Shown in pieces: positions 42,897 to 53,863 of a stretch of 64,000 bases of DNA. Origin of the DNA: an uncultured Pelagibacteraceae bacterium. GTDB lineage: Bacteria > Pseudomonadota > Alphaproteobacteria > Pelagibacterales > Pelagibacteraceae. Numbering within the stretch: the first letter of the stretch is position 1; every line of letters starts with the position of its first letter. Under the pieces are notes generated by a model, which had not been told where the DNA came from, searched no databases, and saw nothing but the letters and a program-made list of their open reading frames with translations. A program made the position numbers and the translations under genes. The DNA is taken from assembly GCA_902531175.1 (NCBI GenBank), contig CACADE010000002.1:186001-250000 (forward strand), in the 5' to 3' direction.

Positions 42897-43469
42897 ATGG
42901 AAATATTTATTTTATCACTTTTATCATATTTATTAGGTTCTATTCCTTTTGGTTTTTTATTAACAAAAATTTTTTTAAAAAAAGACATAAGAAAAACAGG
43001 ATCGGGTAATATAGGCGCCACAAATGTTTTAAGAACTGGCAATAAATTTTTAGGTTACTCAACTTTATTACTAGACATTTTAAAAGCGGTTTTACCAATA
43101 ATTTATGTTAAGTTAAATTATCCAGAATTTATTTACATTTGTTCATTATCTGTTTTTTTAGGACATGTTTTTCCAATATGGTTAAGATTTAAAGGTGGTA
43201 AGGGTGTTGCAACATATGTTGGAATGTTGATTATTTTAAATTATTTTTTCGGTATTGTTTTTGGAATTGTTTGGATAATTACATATTTAATTTCTAAATA
43301 CTCATCATTAGGATCAATTCTTGGATCATTAAGTGTTCCTATTTTTATATTTTTTTATAGCAATGATAGCATTATGTTTTACTTCATAATGTTTATTTTA
43401 ATTTTTTACACTCATAGAGAAAACGTTAAACGCTTGATAAATAAAGAAGAAACTAAGACAAAAATTTAA
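42897..43469 (+). CDS. plsY: acyl-phosphate glycerol-3-phosphate acyltransferase PlsY
   Basis: LLGSIPFGFLLTK, RKTGSGNIGATNVLRTG, LGHVFPIWLRFKGGKGVAT. Confidence 0.96.
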   Translation: MEIFILSLLSYLLGSIPFGFLLTKIFLKKDIRKTGSGNIGATNVLRTGNKFLGYSTLLLDILKAVLPIIYVKLNYPEFIYICSLSVFLGHVFPIWLRFKGGKGVATYVGMLIILNYFFGIVFGIVWIITYLISKYSSLGSILGSLSVPIFIFFYSNDSIMFYFIMFILIFYTHRENVKRLINKEETKTKI

Positions 43470-43509
43470 TAATTTGACAGTTTAACTGTTTTAAGTACGT
43501 TCTCTAAAT

Positions 43510-46077
43510 ATGAATCTAGTCATTGTTGAAAGTCCAGCAAAAGCAAAAACAATTAATAAATATTTAGGATCAGATTATACAGTTCTTGCAAGCTATGGAC
43601 ATATAAGAGATCTGCCTTCGAAAAATGGTTCTGTTGATCCTGAAAATGATTTTAAAATGATTTGGGAAGTAGATAGTTTTTCAAAAAAATATTTAAAAGA
43701 AATTACAGATAGTGCTAAAGATTCAAAAAAAATTATTCTAGCAACTGACCCTGACAGAGAAGGTGAAGCAATAGCTTGGCATGTAAAAGAGTTTCTTGAA
43801 GAAAAAAAATTATTAAAAGATAAAGAAGTTGAGAGAGTTGTTTTCAATGAAATTACAAAAAAAGCAGTTACAAATGGAATAGATAATCCAAGAAAAATAG
43901 AGCCACATTTAGTTGATGCTTATATGGCAAGAAGAGCTTTAGATTATCTAGTAGGTTTTAATATCTCCCCCATTCTATGGACAAAATTACCAGGTTCTAA
44001 ATCTGCTGGTCGAGTTCAGTCTGTAGCTCTAAGACTTTTAACCGAAAGAGAACAGGAAATAGAAGTTTTTCAACCAAAAGAATTTTGGACTTTAAATATA
44101 ATTTTTAAAAATAACAAAAATGAAAAAATAAATACAATTATTTCACAATTAGATGGAAATAAGGTTGAAAAATTTTCATTTAAAAACAAACAAGATGTTA
44201 ATGACGCTTTATCTAAAATAAAAAATAAAAAATATAAAATAACAGATATAAGTTCAAAAACTTATAACAGAAATCCATCAGGACCTTTTACTACGTCAAC
44301 ATTACAACAAACAGCATCGAGTAAACTTGGTTTTGGAGCATCAAGGACAATGCAAATTGCTCAAAGACTATATCAAGGAATTGATATTGAAGGTGAAACC
44401 GTAGGATTAATTACTTATATGAGAACAGATGGAACTAATATTTCAAAAGATGCGGTAACATCTTTTAGAGATTTTATAATGCAGAATTATGGTGATAAAT
44501 ATTTACCAGAACAACCTCTAAATTATAGTGGTAAAAAAGCAAAGAATGCACAAGAAGCTCACGAAGCTATACGTCCAACAGAAATAATCAGAAAACCAGA
44601 AGATATGAAAAAATACTTAAGTACTGATCAATATAAACTTTATAATTTAATATGGTCTAGATCTTTATCATCACAAATGCAGTCAGCAAAATTTGACAGA
44701 AAAACTATTACCATCAACTCAGATGATGATAAAAATATATTCAAAGCTAGTGGTTCAACATTAAAATTTGATGGTTTCCTTAAACTGTATAAGATCGATG
44801 AAAATGATGATGACAATGAAAATATTTTGCCAGATGTTGAAAAAGGTGATGTAATATTTGAAGATCATATTGATGAACAGCATTATACACAACCACCACC
44901 TAGATATTCAGAGGCAAGTCTAGTTAAAAAATTAGAGGAGCTAGGAATTGGAAGACCATCTACTTATGCAAGTATTATTTCAGTAATAGCTAATAGAGGT
45001 TATGCTGACATAAATAATAAAAGATTTTTTCCAACTGATAGAGGGAAATTACTTTCTGCGTTTTTAGAAAAATTATTTACCAAATATGTTGATTATGATT
45101 TTACTGCAAAATTAGAAAATCAATTAGATGATATAACATCAGGTAAAGAAAATTGGATAAAAGTTTTAGAGAACTTTTGGAAAGACTTTAATTCTAATGT
45201 TTCAGGTGTGAAAGAAAAAAGAACCAGGGAAGTATTAGACCTATTAAATGAAAGTCTTGGATCGCTAATATTTGAGGTCGATAAGGATGGAAATATTGAT
45301 AGAAAATGCAAGCTTTGTGAATCTGGTCAATTAAGTTTAAAAAATAGTTTTAGAGGTGGTGCTTTTATTGGGTGTTCAAATTATCCAGACTGCAAATTTA
45401 CAAGACCACTATCAAAATCTAAAGCAGCACAACAATTGACACTAGCAGAACCTAAATTCATTGGAAAAAATGATAAAGGTAAAGATATTTTTCTTAAAAA
45501 TGGAAGATTTGGTCCATATTTGCAATTTGAAAAAGAAATCATAGAGGAAGATGAAAAAAATAAAAAGAAAAAAAGAAAATTAAAGAAAGAAGAAAATAAT
45601 TTAAAAAATGTTTCTATCCCAAAAGGAATTGAGATTGAAAATATTGATTTAGAAAAGGCAAAATACCTATGCTCGTTACCAATAAGTTTAGGTAAAAATC
45701 CTGAAAATGATAAAGATATTACTGTGAATGTTGGAAGATTTGGTCCTTACCTTAAATGTGAAAATAAATCTGCTAGACTAGAAAATGTGGACGAATTATT
45801 CACAATTGGATTAAATAGAGCTGTTACATTAATTGCTGAGGCTAAACCAGGAAGAATTTCATCATCTATTATAAAAGATTTAGGAGAACACCCTGAAGAT
45901 AAAAAGCCAGTTAGAATCATGAAAGGTCAGTATGGTCCTTACATTAAATACAAATCTTTAAATGCAACTATACCTGAAGAAAAAGATCCTGTTGAATTAA
46001 CTATGGAAGAAGCATTAATTTTAATTGAGAAAAGAAAAGAATACGATAGAAATAAAAAGAAAAAGAAAAGCAAATAA
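43510..46077 (+). CDS. topA: DNA topoisomerase I
   Basis: VIVESPAKAKTINKYLG, ATDPDREGEAIAWH, LITYMRTDGTNIS, zinc-ribbon CKLC...GCSNYPDC. Confidence 0.97.
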   Translation: MNLVIVESPAKAKTINKYLGSDYTVLASYGHIRDLPSKNGSVDPENDFKMIWEVDSFSKKYLKEITDSAKDSKKIILATDPDREGEAIAWHVKEFLEEKKLLKDKEVERVVFNEITKKAVTNGIDNPRKIEPHLVDAYMARRALDYLVGFNISPILWTKLPGSKSAGRVQSVALRLLTEREQEIEVFQPKEFWTLNIIFKNNKNEKINTIISQLDGNKVEKFSFKNKQDVNDALSKIKNKKYKITDISSKTYNRNPSGPFTTSTLQQTASSKLGFGASRTMQIAQRLYQGIDIEGETVGLITYMRTDGTNISKDAVTSFRDFIMQNYGDKYLPEQPLNYSGKKAKNAQEAHEAIRPTEIIRKPEDMKKYLSTDQYKLYNLIWSRSLSSQMQSAKFDRKTITINSDDDKNIFKASGSTLKFDGFLKLYKIDENDDDNENILPDVEKGDVIFEDHIDEQHYTQPPPRYSEASLVKKLEELGIGRPSTYASIISVIANRGYADINNKRFFPTDRGKLLSAFLEKLFTKYVDYDFTAKLENQLDDITSGKENWIKVLENFWKDFNSNVSGVKEKRTREVLDLLNESLGSLIFEVDKDGNIDRKCKLCESGQLSLKNSFRGGAFIGCSNYPDCKFTRPLSKSKAAQQLTLAEPKFIGKNDKGKDIFLKNGRFGPYLQFEKEIIEEDEKNKKKKRKLKKEENNLKNVSIPKGIEIENIDLEKAKYLCSLPISLGKNPENDKDITVNVGRFGPYLKCENKSARLENVDELFTIGLNRAVTLIAEAKPGRISSSIIKDLGEHPEDKKPVRIMKGQYGPYIKYKSLNATIPEEKDPVELTMEEALILIEKRKEYDRNKKKKKSK

Positions 46078-46538
46078 TGTCTGCAGATGAAAATTTAAAG
46101 AATTTAAATATCAAATTACCAAAAGCTAATGATCCTGTTGGATCATATGCTGCTACTAGAATATCTGGAAATTTACTATACATATCTGGTCAAATATCAA
46201 TTGATGAGAATGGGAATTTAATTAAGGGAAAACTCGGAAAAGATTATAATACTGAACAAGGTTATGAAGCAGCTAAAAGATGTGCATTAAGCATAATATC
46301 TCAAGCAAAAAAAGCATGTGGTGATGATTTATCCAAAATTAAATCATGTTTGAAACTTACTGGATATGTTAATTCTACTGATGATTTTACTGAACAGCCA
46401 AAAGTCATAAATGGAGCCTCAGATCTAATAAAAAGTGTATTTGATGAAGCTGGCTCACACGCAAGAGCTGCTGTCAGCACTAATAGCCTTCCATTGGGTG
46501 TTGCAGTTGAAGTTGATGCAATATTTGATCTTAATTAA
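46077..46538 (+). CDS. RidA/YjgF-family protein
   Basis: YAATRISGNLLYISGQIS; GSHARAAVSTNSLPLGVAVEVDAIF. Confidence 0.9.
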   Translation: MSADENLKNLNIKLPKANDPVGSYAATRISGNLLYISGQISIDENGNLIKGKLGKDYNTEQGYEAAKRCALSIISQAKKACGDDLSKIKSCLKLTGYVNSTDDFTEQPKVINGASDLIKSVFDEAGSHARAAVSTNSLPLGVAVEVDAIFDLN

Positions 46539-47828
46539 TTATCTACCAATACTAAAATAATTTATTTTATTTTTTTTCATTTCAGAAGTTGAGTAAAGAT
46601 TTCTCATATCAAAAACTTTAAAATTTCTTTTTTTTGTAATTTTTTTAAAGTTGAGTTGCTTAAATTCATTCCATTCTGTATGAATAATTATTAAATCTGC
46701 ACTTTTACAAGCATCTTTTATATTATCAAAAAAGTTTATTTTTTTAGATTTTAATTCCTTTTTCTTGCCGGTTGGTTCGTAATAATTTACATGTGCACCC
46801 TTCCTTATCAAAGATGGTATCATTTTTAATGAAGAGGACTCTCTCATGTCATCAGTTCCTGGTTTAAAGGTAACACCCAAAAATGTAATATTTTTATTTT
46901 TTATTTTGTTATTCATTATTTTGCTAATTTTATTTAATAATAAATTGGTTCTTTTATCATTTGAATTAATTACTGATTTTACAACTGAAAGATTTGTTTT
47001 AAACATTCGACCAGTTGAAACAAGCGCTCTTGTATCCTTTGGAAAACATGATCCACCATAGGCTGGGCCAGCTCGTAGAAATCTGCTTCCAATCCTTTCA
47101 TCTAAACCCATGCCAATTGCAACTTCTTTAACGTCTATGTTTAATTTTTCAGATAAATTGGCTATTTCATTAATAAATGTAATTTTAGTTGCTAAAAAAG
47201 CGTTTGATGCATATTTAATTAGTTCTGCTGATCGTCTAGAAGTATGAAAATATCTTCCACCCTTCTTAATTAAAGGTAGATATAATTTTTTCATTATTTT
47301 ATTTGCTTTATTGCTGCTAGTACCGACAACAACTCTATCTGGGAATTGAAAATCTCTAATAGCTTCACCTTCTCTTAAAAATTCAGGATTAGATACAACA
47401 TCAAACTTATTTTTATTTATATTTGATTTTAAAATTTTTGTGATTTTATCACCAGTGGTAACTGGGACTGTAGATTTGGTAACTATTATTTTATACCTAT
47501 TTAGATTAGATTTTATACTTTTGGTAACATTAAATACATATTTCAAATCAGCTTTATTATTTTTGGTAGGAGTTCCAACGCAAATAAATATGATATCTGA
47601 CTTTTTTATTGAGCTAGAAATATCTGTTGTAAATAAAAGTCTTTTTTTTTTTAAATTTCTTACAACCAATTCATGAAGACCAGGTTCATAAATTGGGATT
47701 ATTCCTTTATTTAATTTTTCTACAATTTCTCTGTTAATATCAACACATGTAACTGTATTACCTAGGTCAGAAAAACAGGCTCCACTTACTAAACCAACAT
47801 AACCAGATCCTATAATACAAATTTTCAT
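46539..47828 (-). CDS. ugd: UDP-glucose 6-dehydrogenase
   Basis: IGSGYVGLVSGACFSDLGNTVTCVD, NPEFLREGEAIRDF, GPAYGGSCFPKDTRAL, LGVTFKPGTDDMRES. Confidence 0.95.
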   Translation of the reverse strand: MKICIIGSGYVGLVSGACFSDLGNTVTCVDINREIVEKLNKGIIPIYEPGLHELVVRNLKKKRLLFTTDISSSIKKSDIIFICVGTPTKNNKADLKYVFNVTKSIKSNLNRYKIIVTKSTVPVTTGDKITKILKSNINKNKFDVVSNPEFLREGEAIRDFQFPDRVVVGTSSNKANKIMKKLYLPLIKKGGRYFHTSRRSAELIKYASNAFLATKITFINEIANLSEKLNIDVKEVAIGMGLDERIGSRFLRAGPAYGGSCFPKDTRALVSTGRMFKTNLSVVKSVINSNDKRTNLLLNKISKIMNNKIKNKNITFLGVTFKPGTDDMRESSSLKMIPSLIRKGAHVNYYEPTGKKKELKSKKINFFDNIKDACKSADLIIIHTEWNEFKQLNFKKITKKRNFKVFDMRNLYSTSEMKKNKINYFSIGR

Positions 47829-48639
47829 AGCTTAGAAATTTCAATTCCAGATTTAATATAACCTTTCATAGATCCGCAATCTAAATAATTACCTGCAAAT
47901 TTGTGTCCAATGAATAAATATTGATCTAATATCATTCGTCTTATTGCATCTGTAATATGTATTTCACCACCTTTACCTTTTTTTTGATTTTGTAGATAAT
48001 GAAAAATTTTCTTTGATAATATATATCTACCTATAACTGCGTTATTTGAAGGTGCATCTTTAGTATTAGGTTTTTCAATTACATCTGCAATTTTAAAATT
48101 TAATTTGTCAATATTTTTTTTAATTGAATAAATTCCCCAACGATCTACATTATTTTTTTTAACTTTCATGCTAGCCATTACAGATCCTTTTAATTTTTTA
48201 TGAATTTTTATCATATCTTTTGAACAATTCTTTTTCATAATTAAATCATCAGGTAACAACATTAAAAAATAGTCATTTTTTATAAACTTTTTTGTTTTGA
48301 GTACAGCATCACCAGTTCCCATGGGTTTATTTTGATAAACAAATTTGATTTTTTTCTAAAAAAAAGAATTTTTTTATACTCTTTAATTATTCTGGGATCT
48401 TTCTTTTTTTTAATAATTGATTTGTAAAAATTATCATTATTGAAATATTTCCTTATCATCTCTTTTTTTTTTGAAATAATAAAAATTATTTCACTTACAC
48501 CAGCTTCAATACATTCATCTAAAATATACTCAATACCTGGTTTTCCATTGATTGGAAGCAGTTCTTTAGGAAAAACACTTGTTAAAGGTAGCAAACGTGT
48601 ACCCAAACCGGCAAGAGGAATAATAGCTTGTTTAATCAT
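47825..48639 (-). CDS. galU: UTP--glucose-1-phosphate uridylyltransferase, split over two frames (48639..48280 and 48322..47825)
   Basis: N-part IKQAIIPLAGLGTRLLPLTSVFPKELLPINGKP and C-part MGTGDAVLKTKKFIKNDYFLMLLPDD join as RKKIKFVYQNKPMGTGDAVL after a -1 shift at A7 (48355..48349). Confidence 0.85.
48325..48355 (-). promoter_or_regulatory. candidate -1 frameshift/slippage element in galU: A_AAA_AAA, 8-nt spacer, 6-bp hairpin
   Basis: Heptamer 48355..48349 in correct phase relative to ATG at 48639; GTTTAT-CAAA-ATAAAC hairpin at 48340..48325. Confidence 0.4.
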
Positions 48640-48673
48640 TAAGATGTTTTACTTATAATCATATTTATTAAAA

Positions 48674-49477
48674 ATGAAAATTTTAAAAAATATTTTTGAA
48701 CTAAATAAGGCAGTAAAAAATTACAAAAATGTTGGATTTGTACCTACAATGGGGGGAATTCATAAAGGCCACGTATCTTTAATAAAAATTTCACAAAAAA
48801 ATAACAAAGAAACGATAGTAAGTATTTTCGTCAATCCAACACAATTTAATCAAAAAAAAGATTTTAATAATTATCCTAGAAATATAAGAAAAGATATTTC
48901 AATATTAAAAAAACTAAAAGTTAATTATTTGTTTTTACCAGAGGTCAAGGAAATTTATAAAAATAGAATGAAGAATTTTAAACTTAATAAATCTGATAAA
49001 ATTTTATGTGCTAAATATAGAAAAGGTCATTTTGAAGGTGTATTAAACGTTATGAATAGATTGTTATCTATTGTTAAATCTAAGTGTGTTTATATGGGTG
49101 AAAAAGATTTTCAACAATACATGTTAATTAAAAGAATATTAGGTAAAAAATATAAAATAAATATTGTTGGTTGCCCTACCATTCGAGAAAATAATAAAAT
49201 TGCTTTATCCACAAGAAACAAATTGTTAAATAAATCATACATAAAAAAAGCATCAAAAATAGCCATCAAATTAGATAAATTAAAAAAATTATCAAAAACA
49301 AATAAATTTGTGGATTTGTCAAAATCCAAATACGAGCTTGAAAATAAATTTAAAATTAAAATTGATTATCTTGAATTTAGAGATGAGAAAAAAATGAAAT
49401 TAGATAATTTTAAATCTAAATATAGACTATTTATTGCCTATCATATTAATGGAGTAAGATTAATTGATAATTTTTGA
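48674..49477 (+). CDS. panC: pantothenate synthetase
   Basis: GFVPTMGGIHKGHVSLI, SIFVNPTQFN, MGEKDFQQ. Confidence 0.95.
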   Translation: MKILKNIFELNKAVKNYKNVGFVPTMGGIHKGHVSLIKISQKNNKETIVSIFVNPTQFNQKKDFNNYPRNIRKDISILKKLKVNYLFLPEVKEIYKNRMKNFKLNKSDKILCAKYRKGHFEGVLNVMNRLLSIVKSKCVYMGEKDFQQYMLIKRILGKKYKINIVGCPTIRENNKIALSTRNKLLNKSYIKKASKIAIKLDKLKKLSKTNKFVDLSKSKYELENKFKIKIDYLEFRDEKKMKLDNFKSKYRLFIAYHINGVRLIDNF

Positions 49478-50851
49478 TTATAAGAAATAAGCTCCTACAC
49501 CTAAGAAAGATACAAATCCAATTACATCTGTTATTGTTGTAACAAATACACTAGAAGAAATTGCAGGATCAATTTTCATTTTATTTAATGTTACAGGTAC
49601 TAGAATACCAAAAAGACCAGCAACAATCATAGTTAAAACCATTGAAATTGAAATTATTAGGGAGAGCTGGATATCATTAAACCATAGTTGAACTATCAAA
49701 GAACTTATAATTGCAAAAATAACTCCATTTAAAACTCCAATATTGAATTCTTTAATTATATTATTCGTAAAATTATTTTTTGTTAAATCCTGTGTTGCTA
49801 AAGATCTTACTGTGACAGCCAATGTTTGCATGCCAGCGTTACCACCCATTGATGCTACAATTGGCATTAAAAAAGCCAATACTACCATTTGCTCTATAGT
49901 GGCACCAAATAAACTAATGCAATAAGTTGCTAGAAAAGCAGTAAACAAGTTTAATAACAACCAATTAAATCTTCTCTTAGTTTTTGTTATTACTCCATCA
50001 GTTATTTCTTCATCACCTACTCCAGCTAATCTAAGTGCGTCCTCTTCAGCTTCCTCTTTTAATACTGTTAGGACGTCATCATAAGCTATCATCCCAACTA
50101 ATTTGTCAGACTTATCCACTACAGCAGCCGAACTCAAATTATAATTTTCAAATAAATTACCGACTTCCTCTCTATCCATATCAACCGGTATTAGTGTTTG
50201 AGATTCAGCCATAATAGACATCATTTTTGTATCTCTTGGTGTTCTTAATACTCTTGATGAAGGAACTGTACCAATGGGTTTGAATTCTTGATCAACTATA
50301 AATATTTCTAGAAATTCTTCAGGAAGTTCTTTATTTTCTCTTAAATAGTCTATCGTTTGTCCTACAGACCAATTACTTGGTATAGCCGTAAATTCACGCT
50401 GCATTAATCTAGCAGCAGAGTCTTCTGGATAGCTTAAGCTTTCAAGTAATGCAAATCGGTCTTTTGGGGGTAATGAGCTAAGGATTGTATTTTTATCTTT
50501 TTCGTCTACATTTTCTAAAATCTTAATTGCATCATCCGACTCTAAATTTTTTAGTATGTTAACTATTGAGTCTGATGATAGATAAGCAATCATCTCAGAC
50601 TGAATTGATTCATTTAATTCAACAAAGACTTCAGGATCAACTTTAAAACTATTTAGTTTTATTAAATTTTCTCTATCATTTTGACTTAAATGTTCAATTA
50701 TGTCAGCAGCATCTGCTGGATGCATAGCATTGAACGAATTTGTAATAAATTCGGCATCATTTGAGGCAATTTTATCTGTGACAACTTTGATGAATTCTTT
50801 GTTAAATTCAAAGTTAACTTTTTTATCTTTTAATTTTTTCACTATAGTCAT
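49478..50851 (-). CDS. mgtE: magnesium transporter MgtE
   Basis: MHPADAADIIEHLS, CBS domains, AFLMPIVASMGGNAGMQTLAVTVRSLA. Confidence 0.95.
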   Translation of the reverse strand: MTIVKKLKDKKVNFEFNKEFIKVVTDKIASNDAEFITNSFNAMHPADAADIIEHLSQNDRENLIKLNSFKVDPEVFVELNESIQSEMIAYLSSDSIVNILKNLESDDAIKILENVDEKDKNTILSSLPPKDRFALLESLSYPEDSAARLMQREFTAIPSNWSVGQTIDYLRENKELPEEFLEIFIVDQEFKPIGTVPSSRVLRTPRDTKMMSIMAESQTLIPVDMDREEVGNLFENYNLSSAAVVDKSDKLVGMIAYDDVLTVLKEEAEEDALRLAGVGDEEITDGVITKTKRRFNWLLLNLFTAFLATYCISLFGATIEQMVVLAFLMPIVASMGGNAGMQTLAVTVRSLATQDLTKNNFTNNIIKEFNIGVLNGVIFAIISSLIVQLWFNDIQLSLIISISMVLTMIVAGLFGILVPVTLNKMKIDPAISSSVFVTTITDVIGFVSFLGVGAYFL

Positions 50852-50912
50852 AAAATTTACCTATAATTTAGTTGGCACTATTAATACAAAATAAAAATAA
50901 TACAAATTTATA

Positions 50913-51536
50913 ATGACAATAGAGATCAAAAAGTCAGTAAAACCAATAAAATATAAATCTGCAATAGATATACTTGAAGATAGATTGGAGCAAATCAAAG
51001 AAAATAAAAATAAAGAACTTATTTGGATACTTGAACATGAAGAGATTTATACAGGTGGAACAAGTTTTAATGATAATGAGATTTTAGACAAATCTATAAA
51101 CTTTATTAAAACGAATAGAGGAGGAAAAATAACATATCATGGTCCTGGTCAATTGGTTTTTTATTTTGTGATTGACTTAAACAAAAGAGGCAAAAATATA
51201 AAAAAAATTATAACTGCAATTGAAAAGACAATAATAAATACTCTAAAAAATTACGATATAAAGTGTTTTGCTGATCAAAAGAATATTGGAATTTGGTTTG
51301 AACACAAATCTGGTAAAATAGATAAAATTGCAGCAATAGGCATAAAAGTAAAGAAGTGGATCGCTTATCACGGTTTTGCATTAAATATTTCTAATGATCT
51401 TAATGTTTATAAAAAGATAGTTCCTTGTGGAGTTAGAGATAGAGGGGTTTCAAATTTAATAAAGATCAAAAAACAAAATTATAAAAATATTGAAAATGAT
51501 TTGATAAGGAATTTTCTATTAAATATTAAAAATTAA
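50913..51536 (+). CDS. lipB: lipoyl(octanoyl) transferase
   Basis: [55 protein letters not shown]. Confidence 0.96.
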   Translation: MTIEIKKSVKPIKYKSAIDILEDRLEQIKENKNKELIWILEHEEIYTGGTSFNDNEILDKSINFIKTNRGGKITYHGPGQLVFYFVIDLNKRGKNIKKIITAIEKTIINTLKNYDIKCFADQKNIGIWFEHKSGKIDKIAAIGIKVKKWIAYHGFALNISNDLNVYKKIVPCGVRDRGVSNLIKIKKQNYKNIENDLIRNFLLNIKN

Positions 51537-52434
51537 GTCTTTTAGTTTTTAACATATTTCTGAAATAATCTGGCGGTGTGGCTCTAAAAGTATATTTTTT
51601 TTCATTTATTTTAAATTTTATTTCATAGGAATGTAACATTAGATTTTTATTATTTATTTTTGAGTTATTTGTTGAATTATATTTTTTATCACCAATAATA
51701 GAATTTCCTAAATTAAATAATTGTTTTCTTAGTTGGTGTTTTCTTCCTGTAATTGGATTTAGCTGTATGAAGGTCGCATTATTATTTTTATCTAAGATTT
51801 CATATTTTGTTTCAGCTTTTTCAACAATTTTTTTTTTATTTTCAAATCTTAACAAATCATCTTTTATCACACCTTTATCAAATAAAATTAATTCACCATT
51901 ACATATTGCTAAATATGTTTTATAAACCTTTCTTAATCTAAAAAGTGAAGTTAGCAGTTGGGCTGTTTCCCTATTCTTTGCAATTATAAAAACACCAGAA
52001 GTATCCTTATCTAATCTATGAACAGAATAAGGTTTCTCATCTCTAAATAAATTACTTTTTGCAAATATATCAATTATATTCTTTTTAGATTTTGTGCCAC
52101 CCTGCACTGAAATTCCTGATTGTTTATTTAGAACAACAAAATTATCATTATTTTCAATAATTAAATCTTCATTTTCTTTTATTATTTCATTACTTGGATT
52201 ATATTTTTTTTTGAGTTGCTCAATTTTTTCCTCAAAATTTAAATTATAAATATTAAGTTTGTCACCAGTTTTAACTTTTTGGGAGCTTTTTACTTTTTTT
52301 TGATTTAATTTTAATTTTCCATTTCTTAGGTTTTTTTCAATGAGTCCTTGTGGAATTTTTCCTAAATGATTTCGAATAAATCTATCAATACGCATGCCAT
52401 TAAAAGATTTATCTACGTTAATTGATTTTTTCAT
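51526..52434 (-). CDS. rluC: 23S rRNA pseudouridine synthase (RluC/RluD family)
   Basis: S4 domain; [30 protein letters not shown]. Confidence 0.92.
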   Translation of the reverse strand: MKKSINVDKSFNGMRIDRFIRNHLGKIPQGLIEKNLRNGKLKLNQKKVKSSQKVKTGDKLNIYNLNFEEKIEQLKKKYNPSNEIIKENEDLIIENNDNFVVLNKQSGISVQGGTKSKKNIIDIFAKSNLFRDEKPYSVHRLDKDTSGVFIIAKNRETAQLLTSLFRLRKVYKTYLAICNGELILFDKGVIKDDLLRFENKKKIVEKAETKYEILDKNNNATFIQLNPITGRKHQLRKQLFNLGNSIIGDKKYNSTNNSKINNKNLMLHSYEIKFKINEKKYTFRATPPDYFRNMLKTKRLNF

Positions 52435-52436
52435 TT

Positions 52437-53354
52437 TTATTTTAGTTCATTGCAACTATAATTTTCCTGATCTAGCCTAAGGTCTTTGCACTTTTTACCT
52501 ATAGCTATGGAGTCATAATATACAATTGTATCAGCCCTTTTCGGAGGATTACCTTTATGCATTATATTAAACCTATTAATATTACTTTTGTATATTCCAA
52601 ACTTCATATACGACTGTTTACTTATATTATTATTAGTTAACCCATTATAATTAACTACTAGTTCATTATTAGCCCAAATCTTAATAAAACTCTTATTTGG
52701 CCAATCAACAAATTCTATATTAATAACAAAATCATTCCATTTACCTTTAACATTTTTTGCTTCTAAAATTTTATAAGTGTCAAAACCTCCAAAACTATGA
52801 TTTACAAAATCTGTCCATTGCAAATCCCCATTTGGAGCAATTCTAAACATAAAATTTACTGGACCCGCTTTAGAATGTATTTGCCATATAGTATTACTTA
52901 TAGGAATAGTAAATTCACTATTGTCCGGGATATAAATACTAAATTTAAACCATGTATTTTTTGACTTTAATCCTAACATGCTAACTTCAGATCTTTCTCT
53001 AAAGGTATTGCACTCGTCTGATTTTCTTTGTTGACCACAATCACCATCACCATTTTTAAATTTCCATGCAATTTTGCCAGATCTAACAATTTTATTTTGA
53101 ATTAACAATCCATCCTTTGGAAAGTTATATAAAGGTGACAAGTGCATTCTACATTCGGTTTTTTTTCCATGACTCCATTGGCAGTCAATATTTGATAAGT
53201 CTATTAAATCTTTTTCATTATTTAAATTAAACCAAGGCATGTTATCGTCACCTAAGGTATAAAATTTTAAGCCATCAATTTTTGGTGGATTTGCTTTTAA
53301 ATTATTAGTTATAAAAAAAAATATTATAATTATTTGAAAAATTATATTTTTCAT
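52437..53354 (-). CDS. secreted polysaccharide-lyase-like protein (heparin lyase I / alginate lyase-type jelly roll)
   Basis: Signal peptide MKNIIFQIIIIFFFITNNLKA; FRERSEVSML, WQIHSKAGPVNFMFRI, WNDFVINIEFVDWPNKSFIKIWANNELVVNYNG, YMKFGIYKS. Confidence 0.7.
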   Translation of the reverse strand: MKNIIFQIIIIFFFITNNLKANPPKIDGLKFYTLGDDNMPWFNLNNEKDLIDLSNIDCQWSHGKKTECRMHLSPLYNFPKDGLLIQNKIVRSGKIAWKFKNGDGDCGQQRKSDECNTFRERSEVSMLGLKSKNTWFKFSIYIPDNSEFTIPISNTIWQIHSKAGPVNFMFRIAPNGDLQWTDFVNHSFGGFDTYKILEAKNVKGKWNDFVINIEFVDWPNKSFIKIWANNELVVNYNGLTNNNISKQSYMKFGIYKSNINRFNIMHKGNPPKRADTIVYYDSIAIGKKCKDLRLDQENYSCNELK

Positions 53355-53419
53355 TTAGTTAATATAAAATATTAGATAATTGTTTTACAACATCAATTAA
53401 ATAAAATATGAATTAAATA

Positions 53420-53863
53420 CTAAGCTGTAGCTTGCTTTTTGTCTTCAACTTTTGGTGTATCTTTAGTTGGGTTCTTTTTCTTTTTATCAACTCTTTTTGC
53501 TTCAACATCTCTATCTACAAACTCAATTACTGCCATTGGCGCATTATCACCATATCTAAATCCAGCCTTGATAATTCTCGTATATCCACCTTTTCTATTT
53601 TCGTATCTTTTAGAAAGAGTTTTTTTAACTTTATTTGTAGATTTAATATCTTGCAATTTTGAAATTAAAGTTTTTGTATTAGATAAAGTATCTTTCTTAC
53701 CCAATGTGATAATTTTATCAGCTTGAGGTTTTAAAACTTTTGCTTTGGGCAATGTTGTTGTGATTTGCTCATATTTTATTAATGAGTTGAGCATGTTTTT
53801 AATCAAAGCTTTTCTATGTTCAGAAGTTCTGTTGAGCTTTTTATAGCCCATTTTGTGTCTCAT
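53420..53863 (-). CDS. rplQ: 50S ribosomal protein L17
   Basis: [29 protein letters not shown]. Confidence 0.97.
   Translation of the reverse strand: MRHKMGYKKLNRTSEHRKALIKNMLNSLIKYEQITTTLPKAKVLKPQADKIITLGKKDTLSNTKTLISKLQDIKSTNKVKKTLSKRYENRKGGYTRIIKAGFRYGDNAPMAVIEFVDRDVEAKRVDKKKKNPTKDTPKVEDKKQATA

Noticed and set aside
53432-53726. Plus-strand ORFs opposite rplQ
   Set aside because: Shadow ORFs of a ribosomal protein gene.
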